Origin: Mucilaginibacter psychrotolerans
Lineage (GTDB): Bacteria > Bacteroidota > Bacteroidia > Sphingobacteriales > Sphingobacteriaceae
Length of the DNA: 49,247 nt
Reading direction: 5' to 3'
Assembly: GCF_004519315.1 (NCBI RefSeq)
Contig: NZ_SOZE01000040.1
Coordinates: forward strand, 1-49,247
Part shown: in pieces, positions 26,616 to 34,079 of the stretch
How positions within the stretch are numbered: position 1 is the first letter of the stretch
Layout: every line of letters starts with the position of its first letter
Program-made: the position numbers and the translations under genes
The notes under the pieces: generated by a model
Seen by the model: only the letters and a program-made list of their open reading frames with translations
What the model was told of the DNA's origin: nothing
Database searches by the model: none

Positions 26616-27536
26616 TTAGTGTTTTATATTTATTTCCCTTGAAGGGATTGACTCGGGTAGTAAGCCCGATTTCAATATTATCCTTTGTCCGCGTTCGCTG
26701 GCCAAAAACGATGCAAAGCCCGCTCCCAATCCCTTTCTACCTGTGCAATCAACTATGTACAGCGATCTGCTCAATGGATACGTATGTTGGACGAGCGTTG
26801 TCTGCGATGGTTTAAAGTACTGTTTCGGCGCAGTTTTACTGCTTTCGTCCCTGACACCTACTATCTTCACTTTACTTACATCCTCGGCATAGTCTTTGTC
26901 AGGATCATTTAACCAAGCAAAGCCAGTAATGCCAATAGCATTGGGGTGGGTACTTACATACTTTATAACCTCTTTATTAGATTTAAGCGCGTATATATTC
27001 TTATTCGTAAAATCCTTGTTTCCCGATATTTGCTTCAAATACCTTACCAAACTTGAGTTAGGGTTATCAAAAACTATATTTTTATCGGTTTTAGCCTTGC
27101 CGTTAAGCATTCCTATCACCTCTTTAACCGATGTTAAAGTGTCATTAGATGCCTGGTTAACAATCAATGCAACGGCATCAACGGCAAATTTATTTACATC
27201 CGGGGGTAATGCCCGCCTGCGCAAAATACCAACTTCTGTTGTGTCCAGTTCGCGCGAAATAATGGCCACCCGAACCTTGTCGTTTATCAAAGCGTTGATC
27301 GTTTCGCTTTCGGGAGCGTACTTGATTTCCGGTTTCGCCTCCGGGTACAAGGCCCTGAAAACATACTCTTCTTCGCCTACAATCGGCGAAAAAGACTCGT
27401 CGGCCGCAAAGGCGAGCGTACCCGACGTAAAGCCGTCTAATATAACTTCTTTTTTGTCCTTTTTATTTTCCGTACAGCCCTGGAATACTAAAATAAGCAG
27501 TGCACCTATCAACAAAAGGAAATACTTACTCTTCAT
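26616..27536 (-). CDS. PstS-like substrate-binding lipoprotein
   Basis: A 306-residue type-2 periplasmic binding protein of the phosphate-binding family. The signal ends in a lipobox (LILVFQGC), so it is membrane-anchored. The ligand loop reads DGFTSGTLAFAADESF, and DKVRVAIISREL, DAVALIVNQ, VFDNPNSSLVRYLKQISG and IGITGFAWL follow the PstS pattern; the C-terminus has LGAGFASFLASERGQRII. There is no pstCAB, phoU or phoBR gene in the window. Instead the gene is embedded behind tonB and overlaps the preceding small membrane-protein gene by 11 nt. I infer it senses or delivers a ligand for the TonB system rather than feeding an ABC permease. Confidence 0.85.
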   Translation of the reverse strand: MKSKYFLLLIGALLILVFQGCTENKKDKKEVILDGFTSGTLAFAADESFSPIVGEEEYVFRALYPEAKPEIKYAPESETINALINDKVRVAIISRELDTTEVGILRRRALPPDVNKFAVDAVALIVNQASNDTLTSVKEVIGMLNGKAKTDKNIVFDNPNSSLVRYLKQISGNKDFTNKNIYALKSNKEVIKYVSTHPNAIGITGFAWLNDPDKDYAEDVSKVKIVGVRDESSKTAPKQYFKPSQTTLVQHTYPLSRSLYIVDCTGRKGLGAGFASFLASERGQRIILKSGLLPESIPSREINIKH

Positions 27537-27759
27537 TATCGGGCCCTCTTTTTAAATAGCGCGAGAAACGCAACACTGCATACACTAACACAAACCCACC
27601 AAACAATTTCTTTTTCGTAGCATCTAATCCTGGCGGGAAATTATCTAAAAATATCAACAACAATCCCAGCACGCAAAGTGCCGTGAATGCAGTAACTCCT
27701 AAAATAAGCAAAAACCGCCTTTTGGGCGATTTTTGCTCTTTGTTATTGTCAGGTAACAT
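27526..27759 (-). CDS. small two-helix membrane protein between tonB and the PstS-like gene
   Basis: A 77-residue protein with a basic, polar N-terminus (NNKEQKSPKRR), a first hydrophobic helix (FLLILGVTAFTALCVLGLLLIF) and a second one (GGFVLVYAVLRFS) followed by a charged tail. I do not recognise it by name. It starts 4 nt after tonB and overlaps the PstS-like start by 11 nt, so all three are translated together. It may anchor or couple the PstS-like lipoprotein to the TonB complex (inference). Confidence 0.7.
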   Translation of the reverse strand: MLPDNNKEQKSPKRRFLLILGVTAFTALCVLGLLLIFLDNFPPGLDATKKKLFGGFVLVYAVLRFSRYLKRGPDNEE

Positions 27760-27763
27760 TAAA

Positions 27764-28591
27764 TTACTCTTCTGAAGAAAGCGAGAAAGCTACTGGTACA
27801 CTGAATTGTACACGAACCGGACGACCGTTCTGAATACCTGGTTTCCATTTAGGAGAACCTTTCAAAGCGCGTACTGCTTCTTCGTCACAACCGCTTCCGA
27901 TACCTCTCAGCACCTTAATATCCGTTAACGAACCGTCTTTTTCAACCACGAAGGTTAAAATTACACGACCTTGTACGTTATTCTCTCTGGCAACAGCAGG
28001 GTAATGTATAGCTTTACCTAAGTATTTACCAAAACCGCCATCGCCGCCCGGGAAAGCAGGTTGCTGCTCTACCGCCTGGAAGATCTGGTTAGGGTTATCC
28101 TCAACTACTTGCTTTACGTCTGCATTACCTACTGGTTCTTCAATCCTGATATCAGCATTGGGGTCACCTTTCTGATCTTTCTGACCAGGATCGGCAACTT
28201 CCAACTCTTTCTGAGTAGGTGGTTCCTTTTCCTGAACCTCGTTATCGGGTTTTACAACCGGAGGAGGGAAACGCACCTGGTCTACCTTCGGTTTTGGTGG
28301 TTCCGGTGGCGGCGGAGGTGGTTTCTTGGTTTCGTCTACCGGTGGCGGCGGAAGCACAACCTCGGTGATTTTCACCTTTTCATCAGCCTTTGGGATAAAG
28401 CCCTCTAATTTATTGAGGATTGTTTTAAAGGATATCGCAAAAACAAATATCGCAACGCCGATTAAAAGAGCCTTGTTGGTATTACGAGGGTTCGTTCTCC
28501 TTAAATCGTATGCTCCATAATCTTTGTTACGGCCTTTAAAAACAACGTCTATCCACTGCTGGTTTAGTATGTCTAATTTTGATCCTAGCAT
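27764..28591 (-). CDS. tonB: TonB family energy transducer
   Basis: A 275-residue protein. It has a cytosolic N-terminus with the Bacteroidota-type KGRNKDYGAYDLRR motif, one membrane helix (ALLIGVAIFVFAISF), a proline-rich spacer (PPPPVDETKKPPPPPPEPP) crossing the periplasm, and a C-terminal TonB domain (YPAVARENNVQGRVILTFVV, GCDEEAVRALKGSPKWKPG, PVRVQFSVPVAF). It transmits proton-motive force from ExbB/ExbD to outer-membrane receptors. It lies 23 nt after exbD. Confidence 0.93.
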   Translation of the reverse strand: MLGSKLDILNQQWIDVVFKGRNKDYGAYDLRRTNPRNTNKALLIGVAIFVFAISFKTILNKLEGFIPKADEKVKITEVVLPPPPVDETKKPPPPPPEPPKPKVDQVRFPPPVVKPDNEVQEKEPPTQKELEVADPGQKDQKGDPNADIRIEEPVGNADVKQVVEDNPNQIFQAVEQQPAFPGGDGGFGKYLGKAIHYPAVARENNVQGRVILTFVVEKDGSLTDIKVLRGIGSGCDEEAVRALKGSPKWKPGIQNGRPVRVQFSVPVAFSLSSEE

Positions 28592-28614
28592 TGTCTTATT
28601 ACGTTAGTTTACCA

Positions 28615-29148
28615 TTAATAATTATTATCCCTTTTCAACAGCTCGAGCTCTGCAGGGAGAATATCAACAATAGCATAAGATTGTACGCCGGTAATGTTCA
28701 TCTCGTCAAGCACGTCTACTAAATTCTTGTAAGTAGACTTATCGCTTGGCTTGATAAGTACTACCATGTACTTACCTGTGGTTTGTTGAATTTCTTTTCC
28801 TTTCTCCAAAAGGGTTTTACGTAAGCCATCTTTTCCGAAACCTTCGGTAGTTGGCTGGGACTTGCCAGGCTCGCCAATAAACCACTCTACTTTGTCGTTA
28901 GAACCCAACAATAAAGTCATAGAGCGGGAAGCGGCTACAGGCAATTGATCCTTTGTTTTCTCGTCCTTATCAGGCATGGCTAAATCCATCGCCTTTGGTT
29001 TTGATAGCGTTGTGGTAAGCATAAAGAAGGTGATGAGCAGGAAAGCCAAATCCACCATCGCGGTTAAATCCACGCGTGTAGAGGCTTTTTTACTGCGAAC
29101 CTTCCCGCCTTTATGTTTACCTCCGCCGGAGGTATCTAATTCTGCCAT
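28615..29148 (-). CDS. exbD: biopolymer transporter ExbD (second copy)
   Basis: A 177-residue single-pass protein of the proton-driven ExbB/ExbD motor. The N-terminus is basic and Gly/Lys-rich. The single helix carries the conserved Asp (VDLTAMVDLAFLLITFFMLTT). A periplasmic domain follows, with KYMVVLIKPSDKSTYKNLVDVLDEMN. It is 4 nt after the first exbD. Confidence 0.92.
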   Translation of the reverse strand: MAELDTSGGGKHKGGKVRSKKASTRVDLTAMVDLAFLLITFFMLTTTLSKPKAMDLAMPDKDEKTKDQLPVAASRSMTLLLGSNDKVEWFIGEPGKSQPTTEGFGKDGLRKTLLEKGKEIQQTTGKYMVVLIKPSDKSTYKNLVDVLDEMNITGVQSYAIVDILPAELELLKRDNNY

Positions 29149-29152
29149 CGTC

Positions 29153-29770
29153 TTATTTTTTTGTTTCGGCTTTAACCGTTGTGATCAGCGCGAACTTGTT
29201 TATTTCTTGTTTCTGAAGAACGCCGATCAATTTCTTGATGGTTGGGTATTCTTCTTTGTTATCTCCTTTGATAGAAATGCGCAATGCTTTGTTGTACAAA
29301 CTTACGTCTACACGGCGGGCTTCGCGAATCCAGTCAGACAGCTCATTACTGTCTGTTGTGTCGTGAGGGATACCGCTCTGCTGGAAAGCTTTCCTTCCTT
29401 CTGCATCCAGGTCCAGGAAACCGCCCAATTGCTTTAGCGGTACGCCAAATATCGGCAATCCTGCAAATTTTTCCTGTTGCTCCGGTGTGAACTTAATGCC
29501 ATATTTATCGCCCATTTGTATAAGCGTTTGTTTACGGATATCGTTACCATCTACAGAGAAGAACACTTTGCCCTGGCCCACAGTCAACATCAGCATGTTA
29601 TCATCCGGGATAGGTATCTCGGTGGTAGCAGCCGGTATATCAACGGGCACAGGATCCTCGGTCCGTGGTTTTGCTGTTAATATAAAGAAGGTAAGCAACA
29701 GGAAAGCTACGTCGCACATGGCGGTCATATCTATCGAAGTGCTCTTTCTTTGGACTTTTACTCTTGGCAT
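29153..29770 (-). CDS. exbD: biopolymer transporter ExbD (first copy, extended periplasmic region)
   Basis: A 205-residue ExbD paralogue. The helix is again Asp-containing (IDMTAMCDVAFLLLTFFIL). The periplasmic part is longer than usual, with an inserted region (KYGIKFTPEQQEKFAGLPIF to about residue 140) before the ExbD-type end (RISIKGDNKEEYPTIKKLIG...INKFALITTVK). Two different ExbD proteins in one operon suggest a heteromeric ExbD pair, a common Bacteroidota arrangement. Confidence 0.9.
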   Translation of the reverse strand: MPRVKVQRKSTSIDMTAMCDVAFLLLTFFILTAKPRTEDPVPVDIPAATTEIPIPDDNMLMLTVGQGKVFFSVDGNDIRKQTLIQMGDKYGIKFTPEQQEKFAGLPIFGVPLKQLGGFLDLDAEGRKAFQQSGIPHDTTDSNELSDWIREARRVDVSLYNKALRISIKGDNKEEYPTIKKLIGVLQKQEINKFALITTVKAETKK

Positions 29771-29858
29771 GGTGTAAAGTTAAATATTAAGTGTTACAAT
29801 TTCAAATAAATTCCAAATTATATTTTGTTATAACATGGAAACAAGCACTAATATTTTA

Positions 29859-30701
29859 TTACCTGCTGTTTTTATGCGATGCAGCGAATGTTTGAACAAT
29901 GCTGAAGCCTGTTTCGTCGATAGCGTAAGTAAGTTTATCTATCTTAGAAGTAAACAAGTTGTACATTACAATTGAGATAGCAGAAGTACCGATACCTAAC
30001 GCAGTGTTGATAAGTGCTTCAGAGATTGAGTTAGAAAGCGCTGATTGGTTTGGAGCACCAGAAGCTGCTAACGCACCGAAGGCCTTGATCATACCGATTA
30101 CTGTACCCAACAAACCGGTTAATGTACCGATAGATACCAGAGTAGCAATGATGGTAAGGTTTTGCTCTAACATTGGCATTTCTAAAGCAGTTGCTTCTTC
30201 GATGTCTTTTTGGATGGCAAGCGTTTTCTGGTCAACGTCCAGGTTTGGCTCTTCTTCCATTTCTTTGTATTTCTTTAAGCCCGATTTGATAACGTTTGCT
30301 ACCGAACCTTTTTGAGCATCGCAGGCAGCGCTTGCAGCTTTGATGTCGCCGGCGTTTAATAAAGATGTGATTTTTTTAACGAATACATCTACGTTGCCGG
30401 TGCCAGAAGCTTTACCGATAACGATTGCCCTCTCGATAGAGAATACGATAACCATTAACAGGTAAGACATAATGATAGGCACGATAACACCACCTTTGTG
30501 GATGATACCGAAATAATCGCCAGGGTTCACTTCGTTTTCGGAGTTGCCACCTTTATAATGACTTCCATCGCCCAAAATGAAGATGAAGATACATACGGCC
30601 ACAGCGATGCAAATTGGAATGGTTAAAGTTGCAAATGCGCCTGATGCACTTGAGCTTTCTTTCTTAACAGGGGTAGTTGGTTTTGTTGGTGCAGTTGCCA
30701 T
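29859..30701 (-). CDS. exbB: MotA/TolQ/ExbB proton channel family protein
   Basis: A 280-residue inner-membrane protein. N-terminal polar tail, then helices IPICIAVAVCIFIFILG and VIVPIIMSYLLMVIVFSIERA. The conserved channel region is ATLVSIGTLTGLLGTVIGMIKAFGAL followed by EALINTALGIGTSAISIVMYNLF. It forms the pentameric stator around the ExbD helices. First gene of the cluster, 88 nt before exbD, with a long AT-rich region upstream. Confidence 0.93.
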   Translation of the reverse strand: MATAPTKPTTPVKKESSSASGAFATLTIPICIAVAVCIFIFILGDGSHYKGGNSENEVNPGDYFGIIHKGGVIVPIIMSYLLMVIVFSIERAIVIGKASGTGNVDVFVKKITSLLNAGDIKAASAACDAQKGSVANVIKSGLKKYKEMEEEPNLDVDQKTLAIQKDIEEATALEMPMLEQNLTIIATLVSIGTLTGLLGTVIGMIKAFGALAASGAPNQSALSNSISEALINTALGIGTSAISIVMYNLFTSKIDKLTYAIDETGFSIVQTFAASHKNSR

Positions 30702-31268
30702 TACTTTTGATTTTAGTTTTCGTTTTGTTTGTAATATAAGTTAATAAAAATGTGTGCGTGTTAAGCGGTTAACAAAAATAGAATTTAAATGAATTAAAAA
30801 AACTTTTTATGTAATTCTTTATGATAATTTAACACAGGTTGCGAAGCGGTTTTGCAAAATGGTAATACATAACGCTATTACACGGTAAAATTGTGTTTTT
30901 GTCAAATAATATTTTGCAATAAAACCCATTTTTTTTGTGAATAGCAAGCTTTAGGCCATAAAAAGTGTGTAACTAAGCTGATATAGTAACGTCTAAGCAA
31001 TGGTTACAGCTATGTTCTTGCCGTTCTGTGTGTCTTTTTTACGCATTGGAGAACAATGAATGCTTCGCCTTCTGCACTTCAGAATATAGCTATAAGGATA
31101 GTTGCTTTACAAATGCCCTGTATTACAATTACCTATGCTACTAAAATAATAAATATTGTGGTCCTGAGCATGGTTGCCATTGTACAAGGTGAAACAAATT
31201 GCGTATCAAATGAACTTAGCTGCCCACTGGGATGCATCTACCATAAATAATTAGTTTGGTTTTTACGA
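30702..31268 (-). other. 567-bp AT-rich intergenic region upstream of exbB
   Basis: It contains the exbB leader and probably its control region. A TAnnTTTG match (TATTTTTG on the minus strand, 30780-30773) lies 71 nt before the exbB start. A 64-codon frame at 31056-31250 (+) has no recognisable content. No tRNA, hairpin terminator or repeat was seen. Confidence 0.5.
30773..30780 (-). promoter_or_regulatory. putative -7 element for the exbB operon
   Basis: Minus-strand TATTTTTG, an exact TAnnTTTG match 71 nt upstream of exbB. No clear -33 partner. The surroundings are very AT-rich, so chance matches are more likely here. Confidence 0.3.
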
Positions 31269-31604
31269 TTATCCCCCGGCTTTTTTGGCTTTGTAGCCCT
31301 CTGCCTGCAATAAGGTGAGCACCTTATCCCTAAAATCGCCCTGCAATAGCACTTCACCATCTTTGGTAGAGCCTCCAACGCCGCATTTGGTTTTCAACTT
31401 TTTGCCTATGGCTTCCAAATCGGCATAGGTACCTACAAAGCCGCTTACACGGGTTACCAGCTTATTGCCTTTTATACGATCGAGGAATATTTTGAGATTT
31501 TGTTGCTGAGGCGGCAGGGTTTCCTGCGTGTGGCTACCCTCCTCCAGGTATTTAAAATCAGGATCTGTAGAGTACATGATGCCGGTGTAGTTTTTCTTTG
31601 CCAT
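31269..31604 (-). CDS. SUI1/eIF1-like translation initiation factor (YciH type)
   Basis: A 111-residue protein with the SUI1 fold: RIKGNKLVTRVSGFVG, then the diagnostic KCGVGGSTKDGEVLLQGDFRDKVLTLL, and a basic end. Bacterial YciH-type proteins resemble eukaryotic eIF1 and may affect start-codon fidelity. The ATG at 31604 is preferred: it begins MAKKNYTG and is 4 nt after the kinase stop. A longer frame to 31634 overlaps the kinase gene. Confidence 0.9.
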   Translation of the reverse strand: MAKKNYTGIMYSTDPDFKYLEEGSHTQETLPPQQQNLKIFLDRIKGNKLVTRVSGFVGTYADLEAIGKKLKTKCGVGGSTKDGEVLLQGDFRDKVLTLLQAEGYKAKKAGG

Positions 31605-31608
31605 TGTA

Positions 31609-32499
31609 TCAGCCTTTATAGTTATCGCCAACAATAATTTGCAATGTGCCGGGCATCACGTTGATAGCTATATCTATGCCAGCTTCCCTCGGCTCACCAT
31701 CCAAATGGATAGGGCCGGGCTGTGACCGGGTTATGCTGATATTCTTACCTTTGATAATCTCTACATATTTGGAGCTTTCGGATGCCTTGAACAGCATGCG
31801 GAAGCCCATTTCGGGAAAACGGTATAAGGGGAAAGGTTTGATAATACAAACATCAAGCAGGCCATCCTGTACCGAAGCTGTAGGAGATATGTGCGCATTG
31901 TTACCGTATTGCGACGAGTTGGCTATACTTAGCATAAAAGCTTCGCGCTGATACTTTACCCCATCTATATCTATACGGTATTGCTGTGCTTTATAGCTCG
32001 AAATTTCGCGAATGGACGATTTAAGGTAGCCGATAAATCCCCGTTTAGTGCTACCGTTGGCAAAAACCTGGCTAATGTGGGCATCAAACCCCATACCGGC
32101 CATATTGAAAAACCACCTATCATTCATTTTACCGGCATCTATGTTAATTACGCGGCCTGCGTTAATGCCCTTTATGGCCCCTTCGGCATCCATGGGTACG
32201 CTTAAAAAGCGCGATAGCCCATTACCCGAGCCATAAGGAATAACACCGAGTACCGTATTGGTGCCGGCAATTGCCGAGGCTACTTCGTTAACCGTGCCAT
32301 CGCCACCTACGGCAACTATAATATCGTAATATTTTGCCTGCTCGCGTGCAACGTCACGCGCATGCTTTACGCCGGTACTAAATATTGTTTTATACTCAAA
32401 TAGTGAATGGTCGAGGTACTTTTTGATCAGCTCCGGCACCCCATCTTTCCTCTTCCCTCCCGATACCGGGTTTATGATAAATAACGCTTTCCTTTTCAA
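31609..32499 (-). CDS. diacylglycerol/lipid kinase family protein, UUG start
   Basis: A 296-residue enzyme of the YegS/DagK family that phosphorylates a lipid with ATP. Motifs: FIINPVSGGKRKDG at the N-terminus, the nucleotide-binding IVAVGGDGTVNEVASAIAGT (about 60-80), IPYGSGNGLSRFL, MAGMGFDAHIS and the C-terminal IHLDGEPRE. The start is a TTG at 32499: the codon before it is an in-frame TAG, and no ATG precedes the conserved N-terminal motif. It is 4 nt from the SUI1-like gene and divergent from metK. Confidence 0.92.
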   Translation of the reverse strand: MKRKALFIINPVSGGKRKDGVPELIKKYLDHSLFEYKTIFSTGVKHARDVAREQAKYYDIIVAVGGDGTVNEVASAIAGTNTVLGVIPYGSGNGLSRFLSVPMDAEGAIKGINAGRVINIDAGKMNDRWFFNMAGMGFDAHISQVFANGSTKRGFIGYLKSSIREISSYKAQQYRIDIDGVKYQREAFMLSIANSSQYGNNAHISPTASVQDGLLDVCIIKPFPLYRFPEMGFRMLFKASESSKYVEIIKGKNISITRSQPGPIHLDGEPREAGIDIAINVMPGTLQIIVGDNYKG

Positions 32500-32519
32500 C
32501 TATATAGCTTTACAAGCGG

Positions 32520-32550
32520 CAAAAGTAAATGTATTTTCGGCTTTGTGAAA
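32520..32550 (-). promoter_or_regulatory. promoter of the lipid kinase gene
   Basis: On the minus strand, TTTC (32550-32547), a 19-nt spacer, then TACTTTTG (32527-32520). The -7 element is an exact TAnnTTTG match and the spacing is ideal. It ends 20 nt before the TTG start and overlaps the divergent metK promoter. Confidence 0.5.
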
Positions 32551-32566
32551 AATTGTTTTATTTTTG
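32536..32566 (+). promoter_or_regulatory. promoter of metK
   Basis: TTCG (32536-32539; consensus TTTG), a 19-nt spacer, then TATTTTTG (32559-32566), an exact TAnnTTTG match. A start about 7 nt later would put the RNA 5' end right at the base of the riboswitch. Confidence 0.5.
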
Positions 32567-32572
32567 CCCCGC

Positions 32573-32641
32573 GTAAGTGGACTGATTTGATGGTGCGGGC
32601 CTGCCCCACACATGTTGCAACCACGTAAAAAAGTGCTAATT
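32573..32641 (+). ncRNA. SAM-II-like riboswitch in the metK leader
   Basis: The leader matches the remembered SAM-II (metA/metX-type) consensus: a P1 helix GTGG (32577-32580) with CCAC (32621-32624); directly after the 5' strand, CTGATTTGA; before the 3' strand, TTGCAA; after it, CGTAAAAAAGTGCTAA. TTGCA (32615-32619) can pair with TGCTAA (32634-32639, one bulge) to give the H-type pseudoknot. An extra hairpin (GTGCGGG/CCCCAC, 32593-32609) fills the loop. It sits about 70 nt before metK, whose product makes the ligand SAM, so feedback repression is likely. Assignment is by eye, without a covariance search. Confidence 0.72.
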
Positions 32642-32710
32642 CCTGCTTCTCTTTTTACAAGTTTCAAATAAATCCATACTTTCGGCTTTAACGTTATTTC
32701 AAATAAAAAC

Positions 32711-33961
32711 ATGCCATATTTATTCACTTCAGAATCTGTATCAGAAGGGCACCCGGACAAAGTTGCCGATCAAATATCCGACGCTTTAATCGATAATTTC
32801 TTAGCGTTCGACCCACAATCGAAGGTTGCCTGCGAAACACTGGTAACCACCGGGCAGGTAATTTTGGCCGGCGAGGTAAAATCTAAGGCTTATTTAGACG
32901 TACAAAAGATAGCCCGCGAGGTAATCAACAAAATTGGTTACACCAAAGGCGAATACATGTTCGATGGCAGTTCTTGCGGTGTGCTTTCGGCCATACACGA
33001 GCAATCACCTGATATTAACCAGGGTGTTGAGCGCAAAGCCCCGGAAGAGCAAGGCGCAGGCGATCAGGGAATGATGTTTGGCTATGCAACTGCCGAAACA
33101 GATAATTACATGCCGCTGGCATTGGATATCGCGCACGCTTTATTAATTGAGCTTGCCGCCATTCGCCGCGAAAACAGTGAAATCAAATATCTCCGCCCGG
33201 ATGCAAAATCGCAGGTTACTTTAGAGTATGCCGACGATAACACTCCGCAACGTATAGATGCCATCGTAATATCTACCCAGCACGACGATTTTGACGAAGA
33301 GGCCACCATGCTGAAAAAGATAAGCGACGATATCATCAGCATTTTGATACCACGCGTAAAAGCAAAATACCCTAAATACGCCCACTTCTTCAACAGCGAT
33401 ATCAAATACCATATCAACCCTACCGGTAAATTCGTTATCGGCGGCCCACATGGCGATACCGGCTTAACCGGCCGTAAAATTATCGTTGATACTTACGGCG
33501 GTAAAGGCGCACACGGTGGTGGCGCATTCAGCGGTAAAGACCCATCTAAGGTTGACCGCTCTGCAGCTTACGCCACCCGCCATATTGCTAAAAACCTGGT
33601 TGCGGCCGGCGTTTGCACCGAGGTATTGGTACAGGTATCATACGCTATTGGCGTGGCTCAGCCAATGGGTATTTACGTAAACACTTACAATACTGCCAAA
33701 GTTGGTTTAAACGATGGCGAGATTGCTAAAAAAGTAGAATCAGTTTTCGATATGACGCCTTACGCTATCGAAACCCGCTTTAAACTACGCAACCCTATCT
33801 ATAGCGAAACTGCAGCTTATGGCCACTTTGGCAAGCCAAGCATCACCGTTACCAAAACATTCAACGCACATGATGGCAGCAAGCTGGAGCGCGAAGTGGA
33901 ACTGTTTACCTGGGAAAAGCTGGATTACGTAGACAAGGTAAAAGCCGAATTTGGATTATAA
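32711..33961 (+). CDS. metK: methionine adenosyltransferase
   Basis: A 416-residue S-adenosylmethionine synthetase that joins methionine and ATP to give SAM, PPi and Pi. Signatures: FTSESVSEGHPDKVADQISD at the N-terminus, QGAGDQGMMFGYA, the glycine-rich GGPHGDTGLTGRKIIVDTYGG, and GGGAFSGKDPSKVDRSAAY. Length is somewhat above the E. coli enzyme, as is usual in Bacteroidota. It is controlled by the leader riboswitch (inference) and followed by a strong terminator. Confidence 0.97.
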   Translation: MPYLFTSESVSEGHPDKVADQISDALIDNFLAFDPQSKVACETLVTTGQVILAGEVKSKAYLDVQKIAREVINKIGYTKGEYMFDGSSCGVLSAIHEQSPDINQGVERKAPEEQGAGDQGMMFGYATAETDNYMPLALDIAHALLIELAAIRRENSEIKYLRPDAKSQVTLEYADDNTPQRIDAIVISTQHDDFDEEATMLKKISDDIISILIPRVKAKYPKYAHFFNSDIKYHINPTGKFVIGGPHGDTGLTGRKIIVDTYGGKGAHGGGAFSGKDPSKVDRSAAYATRHIAKNLVAAGVCTEVLVQVSYAIGVAQPMGIYVNTYNTAKVGLNDGEIAKKVESVFDMTPYAIETRFKLRNPIYSETAAYGHFGKPSITVTKTFNAHDGSKLEREVELFTWEKLDYVDKVKAEFGL

Positions 33962-33985
33962 TTCCCCTAATAAATTAAAATCAAC

Positions 33986-34019
33986 AAAAGCGGCCGAAAT
34001 TTTCAGCCGCTTTTTTTTT
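33986..34019 (+). terminator. rho-independent terminator of metK
   Basis: 9-bp stem AAAAGCGGC (33986-33994) with GCCGCTTTT (34006-34014), 11-nt loop, and a run of T to 34019. Confidence 0.9.
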
Positions 34020-34079
34020 GGCCTTTTATTTGGTATTACATGCTTTTAAAAAGGACATATACCGAATGCGTTAACCGAT

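Noticed and set aside
26896..27555. Plus-strand open frame of 219 codons opposite the PstS-like gene
   Set aside because: Low-complexity Ser/Leu-rich translation opposite a convincing PstS-like lipoprotein; a shadow frame.
31056..31250. Plus-strand 64-codon frame in the exbB upstream region
   Set aside because: Preceded by a GGAGAA stretch that could be a ribosome site, but the peptide has no recognisable content and lies in AT-rich intergenic DNA; not enough support.
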